This document shows, in pieces, positions 5,452 to 6,057 of a stretch of DNA of 6,057 nt. The notes under the pieces were generated by a model. It saw nothing but the letters and a program-made list of their open reading frames with translations, made no database searches and was not told where the DNA came from. Location of the stretch: NCBI GenBank assembly GCA_030840545.1, contig JAVEEH010000209.1, positions 1-6,057 on the forward strand, given 5' to 3'. The first letter of the stretch is position 1. The number at the start of each line of letters is the position of its first letter. Origin of the DNA: Frankiaceae bacterium (GTDB taxonomy: Bacteria > Actinomycetota > Actinomycetes > JAFAQI01). The translations under genes and the position numbers were made by a program.

Positions 5452-6057
5452 CCGTGGCCGAGACACGACGGATCACCAAGCTGCTCGTCGCCAACCGCGG
5501 GGAGATCGCGCGACGCATCTTCCGCACCGCCGGGGCGATGGGGATCGGCACGGTGGCCGTGTTCAGCGACGCCGACGCCGACGCGCCGTTCGTCCGCGAG
5601 GCCGACGAGTCGGTGCGGCTGCCCGGGTTCGCACCCGCCGAGACCTACCTGCGCACGGACCTCATCGTCGCCGCGGCCGCGGCGTGCGGGGCCGACGCGG
5701 TGCATCCGGGCTATGGCTTCCTGTCCGAGAACGCCGCGTTCGCCCAGGCCGTCGTCGATGCCGGGTTGTGCTGGGTGGGGCCACCGCCGAGCGCCATCGA
5801 GGCGATGGGGTCGAAGATCGGCGCGAAAGAGCTGATGCGCAAGGCCGGGGTGCCTACGCTGCCCTGGACGACTGACCCCGCTGATGCGGCCGACGTCGGA
5901 TTCCCGTTGCTCGTCAAGGCATCTGCTGGCGGTGGCGGGCGCGGCATGCGAATCGTGCGCGGTGCCGCCGAGCTCGCCGAGGCCGTCGCGGCAGCACAGC
6001 GCGAGGCGGGCGCTGCCTTCGGCGACGACACCGTGTTCCTCGAGCGCTATCTGGAAG
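5448..6057 (+). CDS. Acyl-CoA carboxylase alpha subunit, biotin carboxylase domain, 5' part
   Basis: The frame is open to the right edge; 203 residues of a protein usually over 600 long are visible. These alpha subunits carry an ATP-dependent biotin carboxylase domain and, usually, a C-terminal biotin carrier domain. Seen here are 'KLLVANRGEIARRI' (11-24) of the biotin carboxylase N-terminal domain, 'HPGYGFLSEN' (86-95), Lys123 in 'GSKIGAK' (121-127) and the ATP-grasp glycine loop 'KASAGGGGRGM' (157-167). The window ends in 'FLERYLE'. The linker before the glycine loop is short, as I recall for other actinobacterial acyl-CoA carboxylase alpha chains. GTG at 5448 overlaps the upstream TGA as GTGA and is my choice; GTG at 5454, in frame two codons on, is equally possible. 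No Shine-Dalgarno is obvious, consistent with coupling to the beta-subunit gene. Further leucine-catabolism genes may follow beyond the window. Confidence 0.93.
   Translation, partial: MTVAETRRITKLLVANRGEIARRIFRTAGAMGIGTVAVFSDADADAPFVREADESVRLPGFAPAETYLRTDLIVAAAAACGADAVHPGYGFLSENAAFAQAVVDAGLCWVGPPPSAIEAMGSKIGAKELMRKAGVPTLPWTTDPADAADVGFPLLVKASAGGGGRGMRIVRGAAELAEAVAAAQREAGAAFGDDTVFLERYLE

Noticed and set aside
1..6057. Defence island, CRISPR, biosynthetic cluster, insertion sequence, tRNA or integration site
   Set aside because: I looked on both strands and saw no array-type repeats, transposase, integrase, tRNA-like cloverleaf or defence-type domains; the genes are of common actinobacterial chromosomal families.

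Overview
This window looks like an ordinary chromosomal stretch of a high-GC actinomycete. Three things suggest this. The codons are GC-rich at third positions. A DUF3039 protein is present, a family I know only from actinobacteria. There is also a secreted protein with the actinobacterial 'Cys...Cys-K..E..L-x-W-N..G' segment running into a Gly-X-Y stub. I cannot place it below the class level. There is no mobile element, CRISPR array, RNA gene, phage gene or recognisable defence system, and no gene-free stretch exceeds 300 bases.

Layout. Positions 1-363 (minus) hold the 5' part of a secreted CAP/SCP-domain protein that runs off the left edge. A 110-base gap with two small inverted repeats separates it from a VIT1/CCC1-type iron/manganese transporter (474-1208, minus). 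Only 38 bases away, and divergent, lies a small DUF3039 protein (1247-1531, plus). It is followed by an adducin-type class II aldolase-fold protein (1595-2362, plus), whose stop codon overlaps the apparent CTG start of a SpoU/TrmH-type RNA methyltransferase (2359-3171, plus). The methyltransferase stops two bases from the stop of a convergent, membrane-anchored or secreted protein (3174-3800, minus). A 52-base divergent intergenic region then leads to an acyl-CoA carboxylase carboxyltransferase (beta) gene (3853-5451, plus). This overlaps by four bases (GTGA) the biotin-carboxylase-bearing alpha-subunit gene, which runs off the right edge (5448-6057).

How the genes work together. Only the last two are clearly one functional unit: the alpha subunit would carboxylate biotin and the beta subunit would pass the carboxyl group to an acyl-CoA, probably of the 3-methylcrotonyl-CoA type in branched-chain catabolism. 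The aldolase-like and methyltransferase genes are probably co-transcribed and translationally coupled but have no obvious biochemical link. The others look like independent units.

Expression signals differ by strand. The three minus-strand genes have recognisable Shine-Dalgarno sequences. The three plus-strand genes that head transcripts (DUF3039, aldolase-like, carboxyltransferase) lack one; instead each has a TANNNT hexamer ending 6-7 bases before the start codon, which suggests leaderless mRNAs. The most curious regulatory spot is a perfect 10-base palindrome (3837-3846) that places a TAGGCT hexamer on both strands between the divergent genes at 3800 and 3853. I found no convincing new biological system; the findings are modest.
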